Shown here piece by piece: positions 45,705 to 54,549 of a DNA stretch of 64,000 bases (the first letter of the stretch is position 1; every line of letters starts with the position of its first letter). The stretch lies in the NCBI GenBank assembly GCA_903884005.1, contig CAISDA010000033.1, forward strand, positions 1-64,000. The letters are read 5' to 3'. The stretch comes from an uncultured Ignavibacteriota bacterium. Its GTDB lineage: Bacteria > Bacteroidota > Ignavibacteria > UBA10030 > UBA8401. Under the pieces are notes generated by a model, which worked only from the letters and a program-made list of their open reading frames with translations, had not been told where the DNA came from and searched no databases. The position numbers and the translations under genes were made by a program.

Positions 45705-47411
45705 TTACGTGTGAATGCCGCTGCGCACATCATCCCGTATCGCCAACAGCTCTTTCATGATGTTCTGCATCGAACCGGACCACGACCGTATGCCGAACCC
45801 GTCGTGCAGCTGCATGTACAGGCGGTAGAGATGTTCGTAGGTCCGGCGATGTTCCTCTCTCGGTTCAAACACTGCAGCGGTTCCGGTCATGAACTCAAGC
45901 GCCTCGCTCACCGTCGCGAACCCGCCCGCATCGGCCCCGGCTGCGGCAGCCGCCGCGATCGCCGCGCCAAGCGCCGGTGTCTGTTCGCTGCGCGAGAGCT
46001 TCATCGGACGGCCGGTGATGTCCGCATAGATTTGCATCAGGAGCGGATTCCGGGAAGCAAGCCCTCCGCATGCGACAACCTCGTGGATCTTCACTCCGTA
46101 CTCTTCGATCCGGTCGATGATCGCCAGCGCCCCGAATGCGGTCGCTTCAATGAGCGCGCGATAGACCTCGTGAGGCGTCGTGGATAATGTCTGGCCCACA
46201 AGCACTCCGGTCAGACGCGCATCGACAAGAATGGTCCGGTTCCCGTTGTTCCAATCGAGGGACAGTAATCCGCTTTCTCCAGGCAGCACGCGGCCTGCGG
46301 CGATCCCGAGATTTTTAAATTTTTCGTCCTGCGTCGCGCCATACGACTCGGGCACATACTGATTCACGAACCAGAGAAAGATGTCGCCCACAGCGCTCTG
46401 CCCCGCCTCGATCCCGTAATATCCGTTCATGACCGAATTGTCGACGATCCCGCAGACTCCCGTGATGTCCGCCAGCGGTTCGGTGTCGGGAGCGATCATA
46501 ATATCGCATGTGCTCGTGCCCATGATCTTCACGAGTACGCCGGGTTTGATCCCCGCGCCGACTGCGCCGAGGTGAGCGTCGAATGCGCCGACTGCGACCG
46601 CAACCGTGTCACGCAGACCGAGCCTGCGCGCCCATTCGGCAGAAAGAAATCCCGCCCGTGTGTCCGCAGGATATGCCGCGTCATAGAGACGACTGCGCAG
46701 CTCACCCAGGCCGGGCGACACCATCTCGAGAAATTCCGTGTCCGGAAGTCCGCCCCAGGCGGCACTGTACATCGCCTTGTGACCCGCGGCGCAGACGCTG
46801 CGCTTCATCGCTTCCGGCTGCGTCTGTCCCGTCAGGACCGCCGGGATCCAGTCGCAGATCTCGACAAAACTTGCCGCAGCGGCATATACCACGGGAGCGG
46901 TTTTTTTACAGTGAAGGATCTTGCTCCAGAACCATTCGGATGAATACGTGCCGCCGATCTTCGACATAAACTGCGGACGATGCTGCATGCCGAGTTCCGT
47001 GATGCGAGCTGCTTCGGCGTGCGATGTATGGTCCTTCCAGAGCCATACCATCGCCGCGGGATTGTCAGCAAACGCAGGGTCAAAACAGAGCGGCGTGCCG
47101 CGGGCATCCACCGGCATCGGACTGCTGCCGGTGGTATCCACGCCGATGCCGATCACCTGTGCGCGATCGAACTGCGCATCGGCGGCTTCGGCTTTCTTCA
47201 GCGCTTCAGTGATGGTGACCTCGATCCCGGTCACGTAGTCTGCCGGGTTCTGTCGGGCGAGCATCGGATCCGCCGCATCGGTAATGACACCGCTGTTTCC
47301 CGAAGGGTACACAAAGACATGGCTCGCAATTTCTCTGCCGTCGGCGAGATCAACGATCAATGACCGGCAGGAATTTGTCCCGAAATCAAGTCCAATGGCA
47401 TAGGTGCTCAT
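45705..47411 (-). CDS. araB: Ribulokinase (FGGY)
   Basis: 568 residues from the ATG at 47411. FGGY-type sugar kinase with 'GLDFGTNSCRSLIVD' at the N-terminus, 'VIGIGVDTTGSSPMPVD', 'MVWLWKDHTS' and 'KIMGTSTCDIMI', which match the AraB subgroup (about 560 residues, longer than xylulokinase). It phosphorylates L-ribulose. The start lies 1 nt after the stop of the small membrane protein gene, so translation is coupled to the transporter pair. Confidence 0.93.
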   Translation of the reverse strand: MSTYAIGLDFGTNSCRSLIVDLADGREIASHVFVYPSGNSGVITDAADPMLARQNPADYVTGIEVTITEALKKAEAADAQFDRAQVIGIGVDTTGSSPMPVDARGTPLCFDPAFADNPAAMVWLWKDHTSHAEAARITELGMQHRPQFMSKIGGTYSSEWFWSKILHCKKTAPVVYAAAASFVEICDWIPAVLTGQTQPEAMKRSVCAAGHKAMYSAAWGGLPDTEFLEMVSPGLGELRSRLYDAAYPADTRAGFLSAEWARRLGLRDTVAVAVGAFDAHLGAVGAGIKPGVLVKIMGTSTCDIMIAPDTEPLADITGVCGIVDNSVMNGYYGIEAGQSAVGDIFLWFVNQYVPESYGATQDEKFKNLGIAAGRVLPGESGLLSLDWNNGNRTILVDARLTGVLVGQTLSTTPHEVYRALIEATAFGALAIIDRIEEYGVKIHEVVACGGLASRNPLLMQIYADITGRPMKLSRSEQTPALGAAIAAAAAAGADAGGFATVSEALEFMTGTAAVFEPREEHRRTYEHLYRLYMQLHDGFGIRSWSGSMQNIMKELLAIRDDVRSGIHT

Positions 47412-47412
47412 A

Positions 47413-47646
47413 TTACGCAGCTTCTGTTTTTTTCTTCCATGGATTGAATGCGATCGTATACACAGCACCGATCACGATGAGGAATGCGCCCCACCAGATT
47501 CCCGCGCGCAATTCATGAAGCACCGTCACGGTGCCGGACCACGGCGCGATATAATCGACGACATTCGCGGCGAAAATAATGATGCCGAACAACGACAACA
47601 GACAGCCGATGATAAACCAGATCGAAATGATTTTTGATTCGTCCAT
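47413..47646 (-). CDS. Small two-span membrane protein linked to the symporter
   Basis: 77 residues with two hydrophobic segments (about 6-30 and 48-67, 'IGCLLSLFGIIIFAANVVDY' and 'GIWWGAFLIVIGAVYTI') and a basic tail (KKKTEAA). No known family is recognised. It lies 9 nt after the sodium/solute symporter and 1 nt before araB, in one run, which suggests a small accessory subunit of the transporter. Codon and spacing pattern fit a real gene. Confidence 0.82.
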   Translation of the reverse strand: MDESKIISIWFIIGCLLSLFGIIIFAANVVDYIAPWSGTVTVLHELRAGIWWGAFLIVIGAVYTIAFNPWKKKTEAA

Positions 47647-47655
47647 GATGAGCTC

Positions 47656-49386
47656 CTACCAGAATATAATATTGAGTGCTATGAAGACAGCGAACACGAT
47701 CGATGCGAAGAACACCGGACGCTGATAGAATTTTAAGTGACCCTCGGACGGCAGTACGGTGCAACTGCGCACAAGCCCGTTCAATTCGTTTTCGGGCCGC
47801 GCCTTCGTCATCAGGCTGACGATGACCGTGACGCCGACGCAGATCATCCACGACCACAAGGCTCTGTACATATTCTCGGCCATGTCTTTTGCATACGGGG
47901 ACAACGCAATGATTTTCAGCGCGCTCGGGTCCATCTTCACCCATGCCCACATGCCGATCGACGACACCGTTCCGGCAAGCAGTCCGTAGAAGCCGCCCGC
48001 TTTCGTCGCCCGTTTCCACAACATGCCAAGGATGACCGTGCCGAAGAGGGGCGCCACAAAGAAGCTGAAGAGCGCCTGCACGTAATCCATGATGCTTGCG
48101 AACTGCTGCACGAGATACGCAGTGCCGATCGAAACGAACACTCCGATGATCGTCGTCCAGCGGCCGATCTTCACGAAATGCGCGTCGGTGCCGTCTGTGC
48201 TTGCTAATTTTTTGTGCAGCGGCCGATAAATATCGTATGTCCACACGGTGGCGAACGCGCTGACGTTGCCGGCCATGCCGGACATGAATCCGGCGATCAA
48301 TGCCGTGATGCCGAGTCCCAGCAGACCGGGACCCAAATACCGCGCCATCATCAGCGGGAGCACCTCGTTGTAGCTGTGTCCGCCGGTGGCGATGGCCTGC
48401 GTCTCGCCCACAAGTCCCGGTATAACCGCGAGTCCGAGCAGTCCCGGTAAAATGACAATGATGGGCACGAACATCTTAAAGCTCGCTCCGATGATCGGCG
48501 CCATTTTCGCGGCCCGAAGATCTTTCGCCGTGAGCACACGCTGCACCACAAGGAAGTCCGTGGTCCAGTACGCGAACGAGATGCAGAACCCGAGTCCGAA
48601 AACAATGCCGGTCCAGTGAATGCCCATCGGATTATCCTGGAATGAACCGAGCGTGCTCCAGAGGTGCGTATAGTCGCCCTTCGGAAAATTCTGGTGAATG
48701 CGGTCGACCATGTTCGTCCAGCCGCCGGCTTCGATGATGCCGAGGATCGGTATGAGCAGGGCGCCCAGCCAGATGAGCATGAACTGCAGCACTTCATTCA
48801 GGATCGCCGAAAGCAGTCCGCCGAGCACCACATAGAGCATGACGGTGATGGACGAGACCCAGATGCTGAAATGAATGTCCCACCCGAGCACGACCTTCAT
48901 CACAATCGCCATTGAGTACATGTTGATGCCGCTCATGAGCACGGTCATGAAACCGAACGACACGGCGGACACAAAGCTGGCTCCATCGCCGAAACGCAAT
49001 TTCAAATACCCCGGCACGGAATGCGTCTTGCTGATATAATAGAACGGCATCATGATCAGCCCGAGGAACAGCATTGCCGGTATTGCGCCGATCCAATACC
49101 AATGCGTCGCGAGTATGCCGTACTGATACGACGCGGCCGCCCAGCCCATGAGCTCCAGGGAACCCAGATTCGCGGCGACGAACGAGAGTCCGGCGATCCA
49201 CATGGTCATCGAGCGGCCTGCCATGAAAAAATCTTCACCGGTCTTGGTGAACTTCATCAGATAAAATCCGATCCCCAGCACAAAAATAAAATAGAGCACG
49301 ACGATCGCGCTGTCGACCCAGCCCAACGAAATAATTTTCGATCCGTCAAACAGCAGAGCTATAATGGGAGTAATGAGACCGGGCAT
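47656..49386 (-). CDS. Sodium:solute (sugar) symporter, SSS family
   Basis: 576 residues, about 14 membrane segments. SSS-family features: 'FFMAGRSMTMWIAGLSFVAANLG' near the first segments, 'PGYLKLRFG' and 'GITALIAGFMSGMAGNVSAFATVWTYDIYRP', as in SGLT-type sugar transporters. Ribosome site AAAGGA. Beside araB and araD it most likely imports L-arabinose or a related pectin side-chain sugar with Na+; the substrate is inferred from position only. Confidence 0.92.
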   Translation of the reverse strand: MPGLITPIIALLFDGSKIISLGWVDSAIVVLYFIFVLGIGFYLMKFTKTGEDFFMAGRSMTMWIAGLSFVAANLGSLELMGWAAASYQYGILATHWYWIGAIPAMLFLGLIMMPFYYISKTHSVPGYLKLRFGDGASFVSAVSFGFMTVLMSGINMYSMAIVMKVVLGWDIHFSIWVSSITVMLYVVLGGLLSAILNEVLQFMLIWLGALLIPILGIIEAGGWTNMVDRIHQNFPKGDYTHLWSTLGSFQDNPMGIHWTGIVFGLGFCISFAYWTTDFLVVQRVLTAKDLRAAKMAPIIGASFKMFVPIIVILPGLLGLAVIPGLVGETQAIATGGHSYNEVLPLMMARYLGPGLLGLGITALIAGFMSGMAGNVSAFATVWTYDIYRPLHKKLASTDGTDAHFVKIGRWTTIIGVFVSIGTAYLVQQFASIMDYVQALFSFFVAPLFGTVILGMLWKRATKAGGFYGLLAGTVSSIGMWAWVKMDPSALKIIALSPYAKDMAENMYRALWSWMICVGVTVIVSLMTKARPENELNGLVRSCTVLPSEGHLKFYQRPVFFASIVFAVFIALNIIFW

Positions 49387-49464
49387 TGTTCATCCTTTAG
49401 TGAGTGGAAATGAATGGCGGCGTGAAGCATGTGCGCGCTTCATGCGTCTTTGTGTTTTCAAGCA

Positions 49465-50265
49465 TCATGGTATGAATTTTTTCCACACATCCGCCTTGAG
49501 CTGAGGATTGGGCACATACGACAATGCGTCCGGGTCCTGTTCGAAGATCGTATAGATCGCATGCCCCTTGCGTATTCCAAGCGCATCGTACTCTTCAGGT
49601 TTTTTTATCGTCAGTTCGGAACGATGATACATCGGATTTGGCGCCCATGTGATATTCCCGGTGTCATTAACGAGGGGGAACCATGCCAATCCCTTTCGTG
49701 CCCGGACATGCTCATACTCGAATCCATACTGCCGATCGCACCACGCCCCGAATGTGAGCGGTTCGTTCACATCGGCGCTGATCGTCGCGTGCGCCCAATC
49801 GGGCGGCACGACCACCACATCTCCCGGAGCGGCTTCGACGGCGAAGCATCGGCCCGGATCCGGTTCCGCACGCTCCTGCATCAGAATGACCGCCTTACCG
49901 CTCCAGATCTCGTAGATCTCCGGAGGCGACATCGTGTTTCCGCGCACCTTTGTGTGGCAATGCCCCTGACTGCGGACCGGTTCGTCTCCAAGCCTGCCTG
50001 CGGCATACGTCACCGCGCCATAGAGCAGGTTTCGTTCCACCAGCAGCGCCCTGTGTTCGACCTTGCCTATATCCATGACGATCGCATACACGGGATCTGG
50101 GCCTGTGCACAGCGGATCCCGCAGGCTCTTCCTGATCGCATCGAGCGTGCGATACTCTGCCTCGGGACCGAAGGCTCCTCGACCGTACACGAAGCCCATC
50201 GGATGCGTCATGGGGATGATTGGAAAACCCGGATCGAATGTCATACGATTGAGAGAAAGCAGCAT
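49465..50265 (-). CDS. Cupin-type glucose-6-phosphate isomerase-like protein
   Basis: 266 residues. The cupin metal site 'GHCHTKVRG' with 'PEIYEIWSGKAVILMQ' is the signature of the archaeal-type cupin phosphoglucose isomerases. It has an N-terminal extension with a 'GFVYGRGAFGPE' element. It would interconvert glucose 6-phosphate and fructose 6-phosphate or a related hexose phosphate. It lies between the MFS porter and the symporter gene. A second, shorter cupin of the same type occurs at 54550-55119. Confidence 0.85.
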   Translation of the reverse strand: MLLSLNRMTFDPGFPIIPMTHPMGFVYGRGAFGPEAEYRTLDAIRKSLRDPLCTGPDPVYAIVMDIGKVEHRALLVERNLLYGAVTYAAGRLGDEPVRSQGHCHTKVRGNTMSPPEIYEIWSGKAVILMQERAEPDPGRCFAVEAAPGDVVVVPPDWAHATISADVNEPLTFGAWCDRQYGFEYEHVRARKGLAWFPLVNDTGNITWAPNPMYHRSELTIKKPEEYDALGIRKGHAIYTIFEQDPDALSYVPNPQLKADVWKKFIP

Positions 50266-50317
50266 TGCGGGGCGAAACGTTTTTCCGCCCCGGCGTGCAG
50301 TGGTGTGCGCGCCGTCA

Positions 50318-51658
50318 TCAGTTCTTCTTTATTAATATTTTTTCCAGCTCTTCCAGGCTTCGCCCTTTTGTTTCAGGCACCTTTATGAGGATGAATACCA
50401 GATACACCACGCACATGACGCCGAAGAAGAGAAATGCCGCTCCTCCACCCAGCACATTCAACAGATACGGAAACACCAGAGACACGAGGAAACACACGCC
50501 CCACAGTATCATGATCGCAACGCTCATTGCCTCGCTGCGCAGTCTGTTGGGAAAAATCTCGGAAATGAATACCCACGTCACCGGCCCCAACGACGCTGCG
50601 AACGACGCGATATAGAGGAGGATGCAGCCAAGAACGAGGGAGCCCTCGAATTTTTCAAAATGAAAAGCGGCTGCAAGCACGAATAACGATAACGCCATTC
50701 CGATCGTGCCGGCGATGAGCAGCGGCTTTCGTCCGATCCTGTCTATCCACCGGATCGCGACCACGGTAAATAAAAAATTGATGCCTCCCACCGCAACGGT
50801 CTGCATGAGGGCCGAGTCCATGCCGATGCCCGTCTTCGCAAAGATCATCGGCGTATAATACATGATCGCATTGATACCCGTGATCTGCTGAAAGACCGCG
50901 ACGCCGATCCCGATCCACAGGATGGGAGCGACGTTGGCCGAGAAGACATCTTTGTATGATCCCTTCTTTTCATTGGCCAGCGACTCTTCAATCGTTCTCA
51001 TCTCTGCAGTTGCAATCACCGTTCCATTAATTCGCTGCAAAATGGCGAACGCTTCAGCCTTCCGCCGTTTCTGAATGAGCCATCGCGGGCTTTCAGGCAC
51101 GAACAGCAACGCCGCGAAAAAGAGCAGGGCGGGCGCGCCCATTACAGACAGCATCCATCGCCAGTTGTTTGGTCCGGTCGAGACGAGCAAATAATTTGAA
51201 AAGAATGCGGCGAGGATGCCGATGACGATCGCCAGTTGGTTGAGCGAGACGAGGCTTCCCCGCTTCGCCGCAGGAGAGATCTCCGCAATGTACATGGGCG
51301 ACAGCATGCTGGCCGTGCCGACCGCCAATCCGCCGATAAACCTGAAGGCAATGAAGCCTGCGAGATGTTCGGAGAGCGCCGAACCAACTGACGACACAAA
51401 AAACAACGCGGCTGCAGCAAGAAGGGTGTTCCTTCTTCCGAGCAGGTCTGCCGGTTTGCCCGAGGCGAGCACGCCCCCGATACACCCGATGAGCAGACTG
51501 CTCACCGCCCATCCCAGCGCGATGTCGTCCAGCTGAAAATACGAGCGGATGAACGGGACCGTTCCGGAGATCACAGCGGTATCAAATCCGAAGAGCAGGC
51601 CGCCGAGCGCCGCCACCGCCGTTACGAGCATGAGAAAATTCGAGTCTTGTTTTTCCAT
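50318..51658 (-). CDS. MFS sugar porter (XylE/AraE/GalP type)
   Basis: 446 residues, 12 membrane segments. Sugar-porter motifs: 'GFDTAVISGTVPFI' at the first helix, 'GRRNTLL', 'RFIGGLAVG', 'VPESPRWLI', 'QQITGINAIMYYTPMIF' and 'KVPETKGRSLEELE'. Proton-driven uptake of a monosaccharide such as xylose, arabinose, galactose or glucose. It is 52 nt upstream of the cupin isomerase gene, which hints at hexose use. Confidence 0.94.
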   Translation of the reverse strand: MEKQDSNFLMLVTAVAALGGLLFGFDTAVISGTVPFIRSYFQLDDIALGWAVSSLLIGCIGGVLASGKPADLLGRRNTLLAAAALFFVSSVGSALSEHLAGFIAFRFIGGLAVGTASMLSPMYIAEISPAAKRGSLVSLNQLAIVIGILAAFFSNYLLVSTGPNNWRWMLSVMGAPALLFFAALLFVPESPRWLIQKRRKAEAFAILQRINGTVIATAEMRTIEESLANEKKGSYKDVFSANVAPILWIGIGVAVFQQITGINAIMYYTPMIFAKTGIGMDSALMQTVAVGGINFLFTVVAIRWIDRIGRKPLLIAGTIGMALSLFVLAAAFHFEKFEGSLVLGCILLYIASFAASLGPVTWVFISEIFPNRLRSEAMSVAIMILWGVCFLVSLVFPYLLNVLGGGAAFLFFGVMCVVYLVFILIKVPETKGRSLEELEKILIKKN

Positions 51659-51710
51659 CGTTGGGTCTCGTGTAAAAAAATGGACACCCCACTTAGAGGA
51701 TGTGTTGTTA

Positions 51711-51775
51711 TGTAGGGCGAGATGTTATCTCGCCCCGCGCCGGAGGCGCGTGCGTTACTCGGGAGCGTTACGCTC
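51711..51775 (+). repeat. Dispersed hairpin repeat, copy C
   Basis: TGTAGGGCGAGATG-TT-ATCTCGCCC hairpin, then CGCGCC-GGA-GGCGCG and GAGCG-TTA-CGCTC. Related to the copies at 27722-27775 and 43552-43620. The last hairpin lies across the stop codon of the ManA-type gene (51768-51770), so the element supplies the final residues of that protein. Confidence 0.75.
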
Positions 51776-53519
51776 TCGTTCGCACATAGGCTTTTATTGT
51801 GACGCACTCTTCGAATTCGCGTACAGGCGCGATCGAATACTCCCCGATGCACGCCGGCACAATGAAGGTCTCGGCATAGTGCACAACGAACGGCTTGAAC
51901 GCGTGCGCGGGACTTTCAACGACTGCTTCCTTCCCGTCGACAAGGCAGAGCACATTCACTCCACCGTTGGTCGCGTGGTGCACCTTTTTCGTAAACCGGT
52001 GCCGACGCGTTTCAATGAACTCGCGCTCATGCAGACCGGTCCGTTCTTCCACCCATCCGTCTCCCTGGCCGATTGTTTCAACGCGGCCGATGAGATTCTT
52101 CGCCGTCCACGCCGCCGTCCGCTCCCATTGTATCACATTCCTGCCGTGCTCAATATTGATCGGGCGCGGCCTGCCGTCGAGTCCCAGGCGCCCCCAATCC
52201 CACAGTTTGAATGTGAAAATATACGGCGTGGCGCTGATCTCGAGCACCATGCTGTCTTTGCCCGAACAATGGACCGTTCCGCCGGGAATGAGAAAATGAT
52301 CGTGTTTTTTGGCGGGCCAGGTCTGCACAAATTTTTGCGCATCAAATTCTTGGCCGCCCGATTGCGCCGATTCCAGCTCGCGCATCATCGCGCCGGGTTG
52401 TATGCCGTCCCTCAGCCCGAGATAGACAACGGCCCCCTCCTTCGCATCCATGATGTAATAGCTTTCGTCCTGTGTGTACGGTATGCCGAATTTTTCACGA
52501 ATGTATTCCGTGATGGGATGCACTTGCAGGCTCAGGTTTCCGCCGCCCATCGTGTCCAGAAAATCGAATCGGATCGGAAATTCATCGCCGAAGCGCGCAT
52601 GGACCTCATCGCCCAGCAACTGCTGAGGCGAGAAAAAGACAAGGTCGATCGCGGGCAGTTCCACCACTGTCCCGCCGATGTTCAGGCACAGGCTGTTTTC
52701 CTCGGGAACACAATTGAAGCACCATGCGTAATTGGAAACCGACGGATCGAGCCCGCACACCTCCTTCATCCATTGTCCGCCCCACGGCCCCGGATCGAAA
52801 AATGGCACAACGGAAAACGGCTGCGTCAGCGCCTGGTGCAATCCCTCGCGCACCGCCGCGCCGTCGACAAGTTTGGGCACACGCGAGTCGTTCGTGTCCA
52901 GCACGAAATCCCATCGATGCATGAGGGACTTTTTATTTCTGTCGCACACCCGCCAATCGACGAAGTAGCCCTGCTTCACGAGCAGCATCCAATCCTGAAC
53001 ATCCTTATTTTCACATCCTATATTCGAGACTTCGCGGCGGCGCATGCGCTGCTGTATTTCCCATCGCGCCATATCGGCGTAGACGAGCAGATCGAATCCG
53101 GAAGAGATCCGTGCGGCACCGGTGCCTGTGATGAGGACGGTTCCCCGGCCGGCAGCCTCTATTGCCTGCCGCGCTGCCGCGAGCTTCTTCGGGTCGAAGT
53201 ATGCATCGATCTCCAGACGTGTCAGATATCCGAAGAGACGGTCGTCCGTCACATCCGCATGCACCATCTCGCGGATCGCAGCGGGATCCTTATACAGACT
53301 TCCGGCAGTGATCAGGAGATCCGGATGCAGACCGGCAGCGAGACGTTCGGTGACGTCGTCTTCGTCGATGCCCTGATAGTATTCGACGACGATTATTTTT
53401 TTCCGCGCCGGGATCGTCTGCAGCGCTTCATCGAGCCGCAGAATAATTCGGTCCCAGCCGACCGACACCGTCGCGCTTGTCTCTACGGTAATGCAGGGAT
53501 TTTTTTGAAATGCGGCCAT
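51768..53519 (-). CDS. Class I mannose-6-phosphate isomerase with extra N-terminal domain
   Basis: 583 residues, nearly twice the normal ManA length. Residues about 235-583 are a ManA-type cupin ('PFFDPGPWGGQWM', zinc motif 'NLSLQVHP', 'HDHFLIPGGTVHCSGKDSMVLEIS'). Residues about 1-230 form a separate domain that recalls P-loop nucleoside/uridine kinases ('KKIIVVEYYQGIDEDDV', 'HPDLLITAGSLYKDP', 'GTVLITGTGAARIS') but lacks a standard Walker A GxxxxGKS, so it is probably not an active kinase. Fructose 6-phosphate/mannose 6-phosphate interconversion is the likely reaction. The C-terminus runs into repeat copy C. It follows the ROK kinase by 84 nt. Confidence 0.85.
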   Translation of the reverse strand: MAAFQKNPCITVETSATVSVGWDRIILRLDEALQTIPARKKIIVVEYYQGIDEDDVTERLAAGLHPDLLITAGSLYKDPAAIREMVHADVTDDRLFGYLTRLEIDAYFDPKKLAAARQAIEAAGRGTVLITGTGAARISSGFDLLVYADMARWEIQQRMRRREVSNIGCENKDVQDWMLLVKQGYFVDWRVCDRNKKSLMHRWDFVLDTNDSRVPKLVDGAAVREGLHQALTQPFSVVPFFDPGPWGGQWMKEVCGLDPSVSNYAWCFNCVPEENSLCLNIGGTVVELPAIDLVFFSPQQLLGDEVHARFGDEFPIRFDFLDTMGGGNLSLQVHPITEYIREKFGIPYTQDESYYIMDAKEGAVVYLGLRDGIQPGAMMRELESAQSGGQEFDAQKFVQTWPAKKHDHFLIPGGTVHCSGKDSMVLEISATPYIFTFKLWDWGRLGLDGRPRPINIEHGRNVIQWERTAAWTAKNLIGRVETIGQGDGWVEERTGLHEREFIETRRHRFTKKVHHATNGGVNVLCLVDGKEAVVESPAHAFKPFVVHYAETFIVPACIGEYSIAPVREFEECVTIKAYVRTRA

Positions 53520-53603
53520 AGACCATCACAGATGTGTAGTGTACTTGCGCCCGGCCCCCTGTCATTCGCGGTGCATTCAGCAAAGCAGAGAACGTTGTGT
53601 TCG

Positions 53604-54548
53604 TTATAAATTCAGATTCTCACGGAGCAGATCGGCTATCCCAAGCAGCGCCGCGTTGTCGGTATCGCGAGCCACGGCGATTTTGACTTTCCCCCATGGC
53701 GTCCATGCGAGACTGTCGACGTATTTGCGCAAAAACGGAAGGATGACATCGGCGCTTCTCATGATGCCTCCGCCGACGATCACCAGTTCCGGATCGTACG
53801 CATGGATCAGATTCACAACGCAGCTCCCCCATGCAAGCAGACTGTTATGGACTAATTTTCCCGACAGCACGTCATTTTTTTTCGCAGCGGCAAAGAGTTT
53901 TTCATAATCGATGGATCCCGTTTTCGAGAGCATGCTCATTTGAAACTCGGAATCGTTCATCGCCTTCTGCGGCAGGCTCCACGACGACGCTTCAGTTTCA
54001 ACACAGCCGATGTTGCCGCAATTGCAGAGCTGGCCGACGAAGTTGATGGTGAAATGCCCGCCCAGACATCCTGCCTGGTAATGCTTGCCGTGCAGCAATT
54101 TTCCCTCGATGATCGCCGCGCCGCCGACCCCCGTCCCTAATGTCACCATCACAATATTGTCGCAGCCGATGCCAGCTCCGAAGCGCCATTCTCCCACGAG
54201 CGCCGAGCGCGCATCGTTTTCAAGGTAGATGGGCAGGTCGAATTTTTCACGCGCCCATGCCGTGAAATCGAATCCGATCGAATCGAAATATTTTTGATTC
54301 ACGGAGAGGACCGTCTTTTGCCGCGGATCGACGATGCCCGGGACCGAAATTCCAATACCGACAATATCGTTAAGCGGAATACGATACGACCGAAGAAGCT
54401 CGTAGATGGCATCCTGGATCGACGGCAGCCGCGCCCGCAATCCATTGCTTGAAAATGCGTCGATCATGGAACTCGCCACGATCGCACTTCCTTCGATGAC
54501 TCCGATTTTAATGCGCGTACCGCCGAGATCCAGTGCGATGGTCTTCAT
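53604..54548 (-). CDS. ROK-family sugar kinase
   Basis: 314 residues from the ATG at 54548. N-terminal ATP-binding 'ALDLGGTRIKIGVI', 'GIGISVPGIVD', 'YLENDARSALVGEW' (catalytic Asp) and 'GTGVGGAAIIEGKLLHG', then the ROK zinc motif 'CNCGNIGCVE'. There is no DNA-binding domain, so it is a kinase (glucokinase- or fructokinase-like), not a repressor. It starts 1 nt after the stop of the upstream cupin gene and is followed by the ManA-type gene, which fits a hexose phosphorylation/isomerisation set. Confidence 0.94.
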   Translation of the reverse strand: MKTIALDLGGTRIKIGVIEGSAIVASSMIDAFSSNGLRARLPSIQDAIYELLRSYRIPLNDIVGIGISVPGIVDPRQKTVLSVNQKYFDSIGFDFTAWAREKFDLPIYLENDARSALVGEWRFGAGIGCDNIVMVTLGTGVGGAAIIEGKLLHGKHYQAGCLGGHFTINFVGQLCNCGNIGCVETEASSWSLPQKAMNDSEFQMSMLSKTGSIDYEKLFAAAKKNDVLSGKLVHNSLLAWGSCVVNLIHAYDPELVIVGGGIMRSADVILPFLRKYVDSLAWTPWGKVKIAVARDTDNAALLGIADLLRENLNL

Positions 54549-54549
54549 G

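Noticed and set aside
51549-53609. 686-codon open frame on the plus strand
   Set aside because: It is antisense to the ManA-type gene and part of the sugar porter, both with clear family motifs; its protein has no recognisable motif and is rich in Arg and His, as expected of a shadow in GC-rich genes.
53604-54548. ROK protein as a transcriptional repressor
   Set aside because: It starts directly with the ATP-binding DLGGT motif and has no helix-turn-helix domain, so it is a kinase.
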